Of a stretch of 53,947 bases of DNA, positions 10,640 through 18,531 are shown in pieces (position 1 is the first letter of the stretch; each line of letters opens with the position of its first letter). A program made the translations under genes and the position numbers. This DNA comes from Lysobacterales bacterium (GTDB lineage: Bacteria > Pseudomonadota > Gammaproteobacteria > Xanthomonadales > Xanthomonadaceae): the NCBI GenBank assembly GCA_015655355.1, contig JAATFG010000107.1, positions 1 through 53,947 of the forward strand, read 5' to 3'. The notes beneath the pieces were generated by a model, which worked only from the letters and a program-made list of their open reading frames with translations, was not told where the DNA came from and did not search any database.

Positions 10640-10735
10640 TCACCCGGCGAATTGACGCGGTTCCGGTCGACGCGCACGCGAGGTCATGGCGGTGGCCATC
10701 TGCGCGCTGCTGGAAAAGGCGTGGGTCTGCTTCAT
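10640..10735 (-). CDS. Putative arginine leader peptide upstream of argF'
   Basis: A short ORF of 31 codons from ATG at 10735, with in-frame internal ATGs at 10699 and 10687. The shortest version is MTSRARRPEPRQFAG. Four of its 15 codons are Arg (CGT, CGT, CGA, CGT), unlike the CGC preferred in neighbouring genes; two are adjacent. The last codons GCC GGG TGA overlap a segment that can pair with the terminator's 5' arm. A ribosome stalled at the Arg codons would leave this segment free; a ribosome at the stop would cover it. No Shine-Dalgarno is seen; the first ATG could coincide with the transcription start. Translation is unproven, and Arg-rich short frames are common at this GC content. 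Confidence 0.5.
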   Translation of the reverse strand: MKQTHAFSSSAQMATAMTSRARRPEPRQFAG

Positions 10736-10742
10736 GCGCGCA

Positions 10743-10771
10743 ATGGTCGCATGGCGACGCGGGCCGCGCAA
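10743..10771 (-). promoter_or_regulatory. Candidate promoter of the arginine leader/operon
   Basis: On the minus strand TTGCGC (10771-10766), 17 bp, GACCAT (10748-10743). Each box matches three of six consensus bases, so this is a weak candidate chosen for spacing and position. A start seven bases downstream would fall on the A of the ATG at 10735. Confidence 0.35.
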
Positions 10772-10782
10772 GGATGCGGCGC

Positions 10783-11367
10783 TCAGTCGTGCGGGTCCAG
10801 CGCCTGCGAATCGACGCCGTAGGGCGCCACGGTCAGGCGGATGCGCAGGCGGTTGCCCGGGTCCTGCGGCAGTCGCGCGCGGAACTTCATGCCACGGTAG
10901 ACGTAATCGACGTCATAGGCGGTCGGCGTGCTCAATTGCACGTCCCGCGGCACGCTGCGGCAGCGCTTCGGCCCCTCCGCCTTGGCCTCGGCGGCATGGG
11001 AATCCAGCGTGGTTTCGGCATGGTCTTCGCCGCCGCCGAACCAGCCCTTGATGTCGCCCCACCACTTCGCCACGTGGCCCTGCCCGGCACCGGCCTGCGT
11101 CTTGGCCGGCTTGGCCGGCGTCTGCTGCGCGTCGTCGCAGACCACTTCGCTGCGCCTCGCGTTGACCGTCTCGTAGACCGGATTGACGTTGAGCACCTGC
11201 GCGTATTCGACGCGCACGTTTTCGGCCTGCTGCGCCGCCTGCGCGTCGGCCGCTTCCTTTTCCCTGGCCGCATCCTTGTCGCGATTGGCCGCAAGGCCCG
11301 GCATCGACCACGCCACCGTGACGGCGAGCAGGCAGGCGCTGAGCAGGATGCGGCGGGAAGCAGGCAT
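10783..11367 (-). CDS. Exported protein resembling 17 kDa surface-antigen family without its glycine zipper
   Basis: 194 residues with a signal peptide (RRILLSACLLAVTVAW, cleavage after about A27). An early stretch VRVEYAQVLNVNPVYETV and a C-terminal stretch AYDVDYVYRGMKFRARLPQD followed by Arg/Val strands match the two ends of periplasmic/outer-membrane proteins related to the rickettsial 17 kDa antigen. The glycine-zipper membrane segment usually found between them is missing. A Gln/Lys/Ala-rich linker with WWGDIKGWFGGG takes its place. Two cysteines (in VVCDD and KRCRS) flank the linker. ATG at 11367 is chosen for the signal peptide. Function unknown. Confidence 0.75.
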   Translation of the reverse strand: MPASRRILLSACLLAVTVAWSMPGLAANRDKDAAREKEAADAQAAQQAENVRVEYAQVLNVNPVYETVNARRSEVVCDDAQQTPAKPAKTQAGAGQGHVAKWWGDIKGWFGGGEDHAETTLDSHAAEAKAEGPKRCRSVPRDVQLSTPTAYDVDYVYRGMKFRARLPQDPGNRLRIRLTVAPYGVDSQALDPHD

Positions 11368-11474
11368 GGGTCCGTGGCGTGAGCCGTGCGAAGAGGAGCT
11401 GCCGCAGTGTAGGGGCGCGCAGTTGAATCGAACCGAACCGGGGGCCGGCGCGAGCACGCCCGCGCCCGGCCCGG

Positions 11475-11480
11475 TAGAAT
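11475..11480 (+). promoter_or_regulatory. -10 element upstream of cysS
   Basis: TAGAAT in the context GGTAGAATCGG, 43 bases before the cysS ATG. The same box occurs before tRNA-Ala and, on the minus strand, before thrS. No convincing -35 hexamer is seen in the C-rich sequence upstream. Confidence 0.4.
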
Positions 11481-11523
11481 CGGCAGGCTCGCTTCGATGA
11501 AGCCCGTCCGTCCGTAATCGCCG

Positions 11524-12936
11524 ATGCCCCTGCGCCTGCACAACAACCTCACCCGCAAGGTCGAGGAATTCGTCCCGCTCGACCCCGCCCGCCCGACGCT
11601 GTACGTGTGCGGCCCCACCGTCTACAACTACGTGCACATCGGCAACGCGCGCGGGCCGGTGGTGTTCGGCGTGCTCGCCGCGCTGCTGCGCCGCCGCTTC
11701 GGCAACCTGCGCTACGCGCGCAACATCACCGACGTCGACGACAAGATCAACGCCGCCGCGCGCGAGCAGAACGTGCCGATCGGCGCGATCACCGACAAGT
11801 TCGCCGACGCCTATCGCGCCGACATGGCCGGGCTCGGCGTCACCGGCGAATTCGCCGCCAACATCGAGCCGACCGCGACCGGCCACATCGCGCAAATGAT
11901 CGCGATGATCCAGCAGCTCATCGAATCCGGCCACGCGTACGCGGCCGAAGGCCACGTGCTGTTCTCGGTCGCCAGCTTCAGGGAGTACGGCAAGCTCTCC
12001 GGCCGCGACCCGGAGGAAATGCTCGCCGGCGCGCGCGTCGAAGTGGCGCCGTACAAGCGCGATGCCGGCGATTTCGTGCTGTGGAAACCGAGCACCGAAG
12101 GCTTGCCGGGCTGGGATTCGCCGTGGAGCCACGGCCGTCCCGGCTGGCACATCGAATGCTCGGCGATGGCCGAAGCGCACCTCGGCAAGACCATCGACAT
12201 CCACGCCGGCGGCGTCGACCTGCAGTTCCCGCACCACGAGAACGAGATCGCGCAGAGCGAATGCGCGCACGGCGGCGCGACCTTTGCCCGGTTCTGGCTG
12301 CACAACGGCATGCTCAATTTCGGCGGCGCCAAGATGAGCAAGTCGCTGGGCAACATCGAGCGCGTGCACGACCTGCTGCAGAAGCATCCGAACGAAGCGC
12401 TGCGCTACGCGCTGCTTTCCGCGCACTATCGGCAGCCGCTGGACTGGAACGATGCGCTGATCGAGCAATCGATCCGCACGCTCGACCGCCTGTACGGCAC
12501 GCTGCGCGACCTGGCCGACGTCGCGGCGGCGGCGGACATCCCGCAGGCCATCGAGGACGCACTCGACGACGACCTCAACACGCCGCTGGCCTTGAGCGTG
12601 CTCGCACAGATCGCCGGCGACGCGCGCAAGGCCACGACGCCCGGGGACAAGCGCGCATCGAAATCGCAACTGCTCGGCGCCGGCCTGGCGCTCGGCCTGT
12701 TGCAGCAGGCGCCGGAAACCTGGTTCAAGCGCGGGACGCACGGGCAAGGCGCCGAAGCCGCGGACGGAAAAACCAATCAAGTCTCCGAAAAAGAAATCGA
12801 GGCCTTGATTGCGGAACGCGACGCGGCCAAGAAAGCTAGGGACTTCGCCTGCGCCGACGCGATCCGCAAGCAACTGGCCGACGCCGGCATCCTGCTCGAA
12901 GACACGCCGCAAGGCGTCAGGTGGAAAAGAGCGTAG
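11524..12936 (+). CDS. cysS: Cysteine--tRNA ligase
   Basis: Charges tRNA-Cys. It is a 470-residue class I synthetase. Zinc ligands C29, C212, H237 and E241 are all present; the HIGH motif reads HIGN at 38-41 and KMSKS is at 270-274. The C-terminal domain contains a low-complexity insert ([14 protein letters not shown]) before the final helical part. It is divergent from the exported-protein gene. A palindromic repeat follows its stop. Confidence 0.97.
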   Translation: MPLRLHNNLTRKVEEFVPLDPARPTLYVCGPTVYNYVHIGNARGPVVFGVLAALLRRRFGNLRYARNITDVDDKINAAAREQNVPIGAITDKFADAYRADMAGLGVTGEFAANIEPTATGHIAQMIAMIQQLIESGHAYAAEGHVLFSVASFREYGKLSGRDPEEMLAGARVEVAPYKRDAGDFVLWKPSTEGLPGWDSPWSHGRPGWHIECSAMAEAHLGKTIDIHAGGVDLQFPHHENEIAQSECAHGGATFARFWLHNGMLNFGGAKMSKSLGNIERVHDLLQKHPNEALRYALLSAHYRQPLDWNDALIEQSIRTLDRLYGTLRDLADVAAAADIPQAIEDALDDDLNTPLALSVLAQIAGDARKATTPGDKRASKSQLLGAGLALGLLQQAPETWFKRGTHGQGAEAADGKTNQVSEKEIEALIAERDAAKKARDFACADAIRKQLADAGILLEDTPQGVRWKRA

Positions 12937-12938
12937 CC

Positions 12939-13022
12939 GTCATGCCGGCGAAAGCCGGCATCCAGTGACTTTACAATCGCAAGAATCCCAAGGCTCCGGA
13001 TTCCGGCTTTCGCCGGGATGAC
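12939..13022. repeat. REP-like inverted repeat between cysS and sufE
   Basis: Two arms of about 27 bases (12939-12965 and 12994-13022) related to GTCATGCCGGCGAAAGCCGG, facing each other around a 28-base centre. Each arm is itself a small hairpin (CCGGC GAAA GCCGG). This is the intergenic palindrome type common in Xanthomonadales, and a single related arm occurs at 45841-45873. It may also act as a weak terminator for cysS. Confidence 0.7.
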
Positions 13023-13037
13023 GAGCAGAAAGCCACG

Positions 13038-13478
13038 ATGACCGAAACGACATTCCCGCTTGAACCGACCGCCGCCGAAGCGCAGGACGCCATCCGCGAC
13101 GAGTTCGCGTTCTTCGCCGACTGGGCCGAACGCTACCAGTACCTGATCGACCTCGGCCGCAAGTTGCCGGCGTTTCCCGAAGAATGGAAGACCGAGGAGC
13201 ACCGCCTGCTCGGCTGCCAGTCGCTGGTGTGGATCGTGCCCGCAGGCAACGCGGACAGGCTCGACTTCCGCGCGATCAGCGATTCGGCCATCGTCAGCGG
13301 CCTGATCTACCTGGCGCTGCGCGTGTATTCCGGGCGCAGCGCGCAGGAAATCCTCGCCACCGAAGCCAGCTACATCGCCGACATCGGCCTGGCCAAGCAC
13401 CTGTCGCCGACGCGCAGCAACGGCCTGGCCTCGATCCTGGCCTTCGTCAAGCACACCGCGCAAGCGGCGCTTGCATGA
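13038..13478 (+). CDS. sufE: SufE-family cysteine desulfuration protein
   Basis: 146 residues of the SufE/CsdE family. These proteins accept persulfide sulfur from a cysteine desulfurase and hand it to the Fe-S assembly scaffold. The acceptor cysteine is C60 in the conserved EEHRLLGCQSLVWI. No desulfurase or other suf gene is in the window. It follows cysS with only the repeat between them. Confidence 0.93.
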   Translation: MTETTFPLEPTAAEAQDAIRDEFAFFADWAERYQYLIDLGRKLPAFPEEWKTEEHRLLGCQSLVWIVPAGNADRLDFRAISDSAIVSGLIYLALRVYSGRSAQEILATEASYIADIGLAKHLSPTRSNGLASILAFVKHTAQAALA

Positions 13479-13503
13479 ACACGACCGCAGAGGCACACAC
13501 CGC

Positions 13504-14769
13504 ATGAGCGCAGACGCCGAAACATCGAACGAAGCCGCCGTCGCGCGCAGCAGCCTCGACCTGTTGCGCCGGCCTGCCTTCCTCGCCCTGCTCGCGTTCC
13601 GCGTCGCCATCACCCTGTCCTACCAGATCGTCGCGGTCACGGTCGGTTGGCACATCTACGAAATCACCCGCAACACCTTCTCGCTCGGCCTGATCGGCCT
13701 GGCCGAAGTGCTGCCCTTCGTCTGCGTCGCGCCGTTCGCCGGTTACCTGATCGACCACCTGCCGCGGCGCAAGCTCGGCATGGCCGCGTGCGCGGCGCTG
13801 CTGCTGACCGCCATGATCCTGCTCCTGGTCGCCGCCGGCAAACTGCCGGTGCACGGCATCTGGCCGATCTACGCGGCGATCGTGTTCACCGGCGCGGCGC
13901 GCAGCTTCCTCAACCCGACCTACAACGCGATATTCGCGCGCGTGCTGCCGCGCGAGGACTACGCGCGCGGCTCGGCGTTCAGCGGCATCACCTGGGACCT
14001 GAGCACGGTCATCGGCCCGGCGCTGGGCGGCGTGCTGGTGGGCTGGAGCGGCACGCCGCTGTCGTACGCGGTGGCCTGCGGCTTCGCCGTGCTCGCCATC
14101 GTCGCGCTGGTCGCGCTGCGCATCGAGGAACCGAAGCACGAAGGCCCGAGCGCGCCGATCTTCGCCAGCATCGCCGAAGGTGCGCGGTTCGTGTTCTCGC
14201 AGCAAGTGATGCTCGGGGCGATGTCGCTGGACATGTTCTCGGTGCTGCTCGGCGGCGTGGTGGCGATGCTGCCGGCCTTCATCCACGACATCCTGCATTA
14301 CGGCCCGCAAGGCCTCGGCATCCTGCGCGCCGCGCCCGCGCTGGGCTCGATCCTGATGGGCGTGTGGCTGGCGCGGCATCCGCTGAGCAAGAACGCCGGC
14401 CGCACCTTGTTGTTCGCCGTCGCCGGATTCGGCCTGAGCGTCATCGCCTTCGGCCTGTCGCGCAGCTTCTGGCTGTCGGCGGCGATCCTGCTCGCCTATG
14501 GCGCCTGCGATGCGATCTCGGTGGTGCTGCGCACGACGATCATGCAGTTGGTCACGCCGGACGACATGCGCGGGCGCGTGTCCTCGATCAACGGCATCTT
14601 CGTCAGTTCGTCGAACGAATTCGGCGCGTTCTACGCCGGCACGATGGCGCGCCTGCTCGGCCTGATTCCGGCGGTGTTGGTCGGCGGCTGCGCGATCCTC
14701 GGCGTGGTCGGCACGGTGGCATGGAAGGCGCCGAAGTTGCGCAATCTCGATCTCAAGGATTTGCAGTAA
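13504..14769 (+). CDS. MFS transporter (EntS-like)
   Basis: 421 residues with about 11-12 hydrophobic segments and the MFS loop motif GYLIDHLPRRKLGM between helices 2 and 3. It resembles the EntS/enterobactin-exporter-like branch of the major facilitator superfamily, but nothing nearby indicates a substrate. The frame is open to 13471; ATG at 13504 is chosen because it has AGAGG upstream and leaves a short polar N-terminus before the first helix. It lies 25 bases after sufE. Confidence 0.88.
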   Translation: MSADAETSNEAAVARSSLDLLRRPAFLALLAFRVAITLSYQIVAVTVGWHIYEITRNTFSLGLIGLAEVLPFVCVAPFAGYLIDHLPRRKLGMAACAALLLTAMILLLVAAGKLPVHGIWPIYAAIVFTGAARSFLNPTYNAIFARVLPREDYARGSAFSGITWDLSTVIGPALGGVLVGWSGTPLSYAVACGFAVLAIVALVALRIEEPKHEGPSAPIFASIAEGARFVFSQQVMLGAMSLDMFSVLLGGVVAMLPAFIHDILHYGPQGLGILRAAPALGSILMGVWLARHPLSKNAGRTLLFAVAGFGLSVIAFGLSRSFWLSAAILLAYGACDAISVVLRTTIMQLVTPDDMRGRVSSINGIFVSSSNEFGAFYAGTMARLLGLIPAVLVGGCAILGVVGTVAWKAPKLRNLDLKDLQ

Positions 14770-14775
14770 CGCCCG

Positions 14776-14797
14776 CCCTCTCCCACGAGGCAGAGGG
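14776..14797. terminator. Weak hairpin between convergent MFS and Lrp genes
   Basis: CCCTCT at 14776-14781 pairs with AGAGGG at 14792-14797. This resembles the CCCTCTCCC-type intergenic palindrome at 22466-22489. There is no clear T run, so termination is only possible. Confidence 0.4.
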
Positions 14798-14804
14798 AAA
14801 ACCG

Positions 14805-15272
14805 TCAGCGCTCGAACTTGGTCGAGAGGATGATCGACGAGGTCGTGCGCTCGACGCCGTCGATCAGGCCGATGCGGTCGGTCAATTCGTCCATCTCGCC
14901 GACGCCGCCGGTCACGCCGAGCGCGATCAGGTCGTGGCCGCCGCTGACCGAATACAGCACCTGCACTTCGCGCATCGCCTTCAGCGCCTTGACCACCGCA
15001 GCCATCTGCTTCGGGCGCACGGTGATGGCGATGTGCGCGCGGATGCGGCTGCGCGCGTAGTCCTCGTGCAGGCGCACGCTGTAGCCGCCGATCACGCCGC
15101 CGCGTTCGAGCCGCTCGATCCGGTTCTGCACCGTGGTCCGCGACAGGCCGAGCTTGCGCGCGATTTCCGCGGTCGAGGCACGCGCGTTCTCGCGCAGTAC
15201 CGCCAGCAGTTGCTCGTCGGCGATGCTGATGCGCAGGCCCGGATTGGTCGTTTTGCCGATCGATTTGGTCAT
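14805..15272 (-). CDS. Lrp/AsnC-family transcriptional regulator
   Basis: 155 residues: an N-terminal winged HTH (about 20-65, STAEIARKLGLSRTTVQNRI) and a C-terminal RAM ligand-binding domain (VRPKQMAAVVKALKAM, YSVSGGHDLIALGV). The ATG at 15272 gives the family N-terminus. It is divergent from a class III aminotransferase gene, and the shared 97-bp gap holds a strong inverted repeat, so it probably controls itself and the aminotransferase in response to an amino acid. The ligand is unknown. Confidence 0.93.
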   Translation of the reverse strand: MTKSIGKTTNPGLRISIADEQLLAVLRENARASTAEIARKLGLSRTTVQNRIERLERGGVIGGYSVRLHEDYARSRIRAHIAITVRPKQMAAVVKALKAMREVQVLYSVSGGHDLIALGVTGGVGEMDELTDRIGLIDGVERTTSSIILSTKFER

Positions 15273-15290
15273 TCCGACGGAAACCTGGCG

Positions 15291-15323
15291 TGATTCGGGC
15301 GAATCATACCTGTGATTCGCCCG
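15291..15323. promoter_or_regulatory. Inverted-repeat operator between lrp-like gene and aminotransferase
   Basis: Three copies of TGATTCG in alternating orientation: forward at 15291-15297, reverse at 15300-15306, forward at 15313-15319. The last two extend to an 11-bp inverted repeat CGGGCGAATCA / TGATTCGCCCG with a 6-base spacer. It sits 19 bases before the regulator's ATG, a good position for autoregulation by a multimeric Lrp-type protein. Confidence 0.65.
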
Positions 15324-15369
15324 GAAACTGCACAAGAATGCGGGAAGGCCACTTTCGGGAGGGAATGCC

Positions 15370-16881
15370 ATGCACCACGTCACCGCCAAACTCGCCGCGC
15401 TGCGCGCGCATCAGGGCACGCGCCTGACCCACGGTCTCGACGACGCGACGATCGGGAAATTCGCCGCGACGCATCCGGCGCTGGGCGAAGCCATCGATGC
15501 GGCCGCCGCCGAATACGCACGCATCCAGCAAGAGTTCGCCGATCTGCTCGACCTCGACGAAGCCGAGCAAATGCACCGCGTGCAGTCCGGCTACGTCAAC
15601 TTCTACGCCGACGACGCCGTGCAGCCCTACGTCGCGCTGGCCGCGCAAGGGCCGTGGATCGTCACCCTGAAAGGCGCGGTGCTGTACGACGCCGGCGGCT
15701 ACGGCATGGTCGGTTTCGGCCACAACCCCCGGCACGTGATGGAGGCGCTCGCCAAGCCGCAGGCGATGGCCAACATCATGACGCCTTCACTGGCGCAACT
15801 GCGCTTCGACGCGGCGCTGCGCAAGGAGATCGGCCACGCCCGCGGCGGCGCCGACAAGGGCGGCCCATACGCGAAGTTCATGTGCCTCAATTCCGGTTCC
15901 GAAGCCGTGGGCCTGGCCGCACGCATCGTCGACATCAACGCCAAGCTGATGACCGACCCCGGCGCGAAGCACGCCGGCAAGCCGATCAAGCGCGTGGTGG
16001 TGAAAGGCAGCTTCCATGGCCGCACCGAGCGCCCGGCGCTGTATTCGGATTCGACCCGCAAGACCTACCAGCAGCACCTCGCCTCGTACCGCGATGAAGA
16101 TGCGCACATCGCGATCGCTCCCTACGACGTCGAGGCATTGGAAAAAGCCTTCGCCGACGCGGAAACGCACGGTTTCTTCATCGAAGCGATCTTCCTCGAA
16201 CCGGTGATGGGCGAAGGCGACCCGGGCCGCAGGCTGCCGGCGGACTTCTACGCCGCCGCGCGCGAACTGACCCGCGCACACGGCAGCCTGCTGCTGGTCG
16301 ATTCGATCCAGGCCGGCCTGCGCGCGACCGGTACCTTGAGCTTCATCGATTATCCCGGCCACGAGCGGCTCGAAGCGCCGGACATGGAGACGTTCTCCAA
16401 GGCGCTGAACGCCGCCCAATTCCCGCTGTCGGTGCTGGCGCTGAGCGCGGAAACCGCGGCGCTGTACCGCAAGGGCGTGTACGGCAACACGATGACCGCC
16501 AACCCGCGCGCGCTCGACGTCGCCGTCGCCACGCTGCAATCGCTGACGCCGCAACTGCGCGCGAACATTTGCAAGCAGGGCGACGCGGCCATCGCCAGGC
16601 TGGAGAAGCTGAAGAACGAACTGCCCGGCCTGATCACCAGGGTGCAAGGCACCGGCCTGCTGTTCTCGTGCGAGCTGGCGCCGCAATTCAAGTGTTACGG
16701 CGCCGATTCGACCGAGGAATGGCTGCGCATGCACGGCATCAACGTCATCCATGGCGGCGAGAACTCGCTGCGCTTCACCACGCATTTCGCGATGGACGAC
16801 GCGGAGCTGGACCTGCTCGTCGCGATGGTCGGCCGCGCGCTGCGCGAAGGCCCGCGCAAACGCGAAGCGCAGGCGGCGTGA
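15370..16881 (+). CDS. Class III PLP-dependent aminotransferase
   Basis: 503 residues, fold type I. Seen are the phosphate-binding NSGSEA (174-179), SFHGRT (214-219), the PLP-ring Asp in LLVDSIQAGLR (D311) and the PLP lysine K344 in METFSKALN. It has an N-terminal extension of about 70 residues compared with acetylornithine aminotransferase. The usual class III GGG after the lysine reads NAAQ, which is unusual. The substrate is not evident: a lysine, ornithine or other omega-amine donor is possible. Control by the divergent Lrp-type regulator suggests amino-acid catabolism. It is followed by a terminator. Confidence 0.85.
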   Translation: MHHVTAKLAALRAHQGTRLTHGLDDATIGKFAATHPALGEAIDAAAAEYARIQQEFADLLDLDEAEQMHRVQSGYVNFYADDAVQPYVALAAQGPWIVTLKGAVLYDAGGYGMVGFGHNPRHVMEALAKPQAMANIMTPSLAQLRFDAALRKEIGHARGGADKGGPYAKFMCLNSGSEAVGLAARIVDINAKLMTDPGAKHAGKPIKRVVVKGSFHGRTERPALYSDSTRKTYQQHLASYRDEDAHIAIAPYDVEALEKAFADAETHGFFIEAIFLEPVMGEGDPGRRLPADFYAAARELTRAHGSLLLVDSIQAGLRATGTLSFIDYPGHERLEAPDMETFSKALNAAQFPLSVLALSAETAALYRKGVYGNTMTANPRALDVAVATLQSLTPQLRANICKQGDAAIARLEKLKNELPGLITRVQGTGLLFSCELAPQFKCYGADSTEEWLRMHGINVIHGGENSLRFTTHFAMDDAELDLLVAMVGRALREGPRKREAQAA

Positions 16882-16896
16882 AATCCGCCGCATGAC

Positions 16897-16925
16897 GAAA
16901 AGCCCGGCATATGCCGGGTTTTTTC
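16897..16925 (+). terminator. Intrinsic terminator after the aminotransferase gene
   Basis: CCCGGCAT / ATGCCGGG with no unpaired loop bases in the strict stem (so the top pairs open), followed by T6 and CGTTT. It lies 21 bases after the stop codon. Confidence 0.85.
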
Positions 16926-16989
16926 GTTTCCGCCCGCGGCACGCCATGACACAATCGGCAGCGAACGCCGCATACCGGGAACTACCTGC

Positions 16990-17622
16990 ATGAAAACCGT
17001 CGAAGTCCGTCATCCGCTGGTGCAGCACAAGATCGGCCTGCTGCGCAATGCCGCGCTCAGCACCAAGGAATTCCGCGAACTGGCCACCGAACTAGGCACC
17101 CTGCTCGCCTACGAGGCCACCGCGGACCTGGAAACCGAAGCGGCCATGCAGCAAGGCTGGGCCGGCGAGGTGCAGGTGCGGCGCATCGCCGGCGCGAAGA
17201 TCACCCTGGTGCCGATCCTGCGTGCCGGCCTGGGCATGCTGCCCGGCGTGCTGGCGCTGATTCCGGCGGCGAAGGTCAGCGTGGTCGGCCTGCAGCGCGA
17301 CGAACAGACCTTGCAACCGGTGCCGTATTTCGAGCGCCTGGTCGGCCGCCTCGACGAGCGCGACGCGCTGGTGCTCGACCCGATGCTCGCCACCGGCGGC
17401 ACCCTGATCGCAACCATCGACATGCTCAAGCGCGCCGGCGCGCGGCGGATCAAGGGCATCTTCCTGGTCGCCGCGCCGGAAGGGCTGAAAGCGCTGGAAG
17501 CCGCGCACCCGGACGTCGAGGTCTACACCGCCGCGATCGACCGGCGCCTCAACGAAAAGGGCTACATCCTGCCCGGCCTCGGCGATGCCGGCGACCGCAT
17601 CTTCGGCACGCGCGTGGAGTGA
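16990..17622 (+). CDS. upp: Uracil phosphoribosyltransferase
   Basis: Pyrimidine salvage: uracil plus PRPP gives UMP. 210 residues, typical length. PRPP-binding motif [12 protein letters not shown] at 128-139, [11 protein letters not shown] near 73, and the uracil-binding C-terminal [12 protein letters not shown]. Convergent with the metallo-hydrolase gene, with only seven bases between the stops and no hairpin terminator seen. Confidence 0.96.
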   Translation: MKTVEVRHPLVQHKIGLLRNAALSTKEFRELATELGTLLAYEATADLETEAAMQQGWAGEVQVRRIAGAKITLVPILRAGLGMLPGVLALIPAAKVSVVGLQRDEQTLQPVPYFERLVGRLDERDALVLDPMLATGGTLIATIDMLKRAGARRIKGIFLVAAPEGLKALEAAHPDVEVYTAAIDRRLNEKGYILPGLGDAGDRIFGTRVE

Positions 17623-17629
17623 TCGACGC

Positions 17630-18499
17630 CTACAACGCGAACGCTTCGACCGCCGTCCATTCGTTCGCGGTCGAGAACTTTCCCTTGTCGTCGCGCTGCA
17701 CCTCCGCCATCGCACATGCGCTGTCGTGGGTGAAGAACAGGCGCACGCCGCGCGCCAGCTTGTCGGCGAGGAACCGCCTCTTCTCGTCGATCAGCAATTC
17801 GGCATTGCGGTCGTAGCCCATCGTGATCGGCACGTGCACCCACGGTTTGCCCGGAATCAGATCCGCGCAGAACACCACGCCGCCGCTGCCGTTTTCGCCG
17901 ACGATTTCGCTCAACATCAGGCCCGGCGTGTGGCCTTCGCTGTAGCTGAAACGCAGCGCATTCCCCAGCGTTTCCGAGTATTCGCCGTCGATCAGTTCGA
18001 GCCGGCCGCTGGCTTCGAGCAGGCCCGGCAATTCGGCAATGAAGCTGGCGCGGTCGCGTGGATGCGGTTGCAGCGCGCGTTGCCAGTGCGCCTTGCCGAC
18101 AATGAATTTCGCGTTCGGGAACAGCAGCTCCGGTGCCTTGCCTTCCTGCCATGCCGCGAGCAAGCCGCCGGCGTGGTCGAAATGCAGGTGGCTGAGCACG
18201 ACTGCATCGATGTCCTCATGCGCGAAGCCTGCTTGCGTCAGTGAATCCAGCAGCACGTGGTGCGATTCGACCACGCCGTAGCGCTGGCGCAGCTTCGGCT
18301 CGAAGAACGCGCCAATGCCGGTTTCGAACAACACCGTCTTGCCGTTGACGCCCGTCGCCAGCAGCGCGCGGCAGGCCAGATCGATGCGATTGGACGCATC
18401 GACCCTTACCCATTTCTCCCACATCGCCTTCGGCGCGTTGCCGAACATCGCGCCGCCGTCGAGCTTCTGCGAATTGCCGGTGATGGACCAGAGTTTCAT
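17630..18499 (-). CDS. MBL-fold metallo-hydrolase (YtnP-like)
   Basis: 289 residues. The zinc motif HLHFDH is at 104-109; further ligands are in YSEGHTPG, in [10 protein letters not shown] (Asp) and in [10 protein letters not shown] (His). The arrangement matches metallo-beta-lactamase-fold hydrolases of the YtnP/lactonase-like group, which include lactone-hydrolysing enzymes. No signal peptide is seen, so it is probably cytosolic. GGGAGG seven bases before ATG at 18499 fixes the start although the frame is open further. Substrate not known. Confidence 0.85.
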   Translation of the reverse strand: MKLWSITGNSQKLDGGAMFGNAPKAMWEKWVRVDASNRIDLACRALLATGVNGKTVLFETGIGAFFEPKLRQRYGVVESHHVLLDSLTQAGFAHEDIDAVVLSHLHFDHAGGLLAAWQEGKAPELLFPNAKFIVGKAHWQRALQPHPRDRASFIAELPGLLEASGRLELIDGEYSETLGNALRFSYSEGHTPGLMLSEIVGENGSGGVVFCADLIPGKPWVHVPITMGYDRNAELLIDEKRRFLADKLARGVRLFFTHDSACAMAEVQRDDKGKFSTANEWTAVEAFAL

Positions 18500-18531
18500 G
18501 CCTGCCTCCCTTGGTGCTCGTGTCGGAATCA

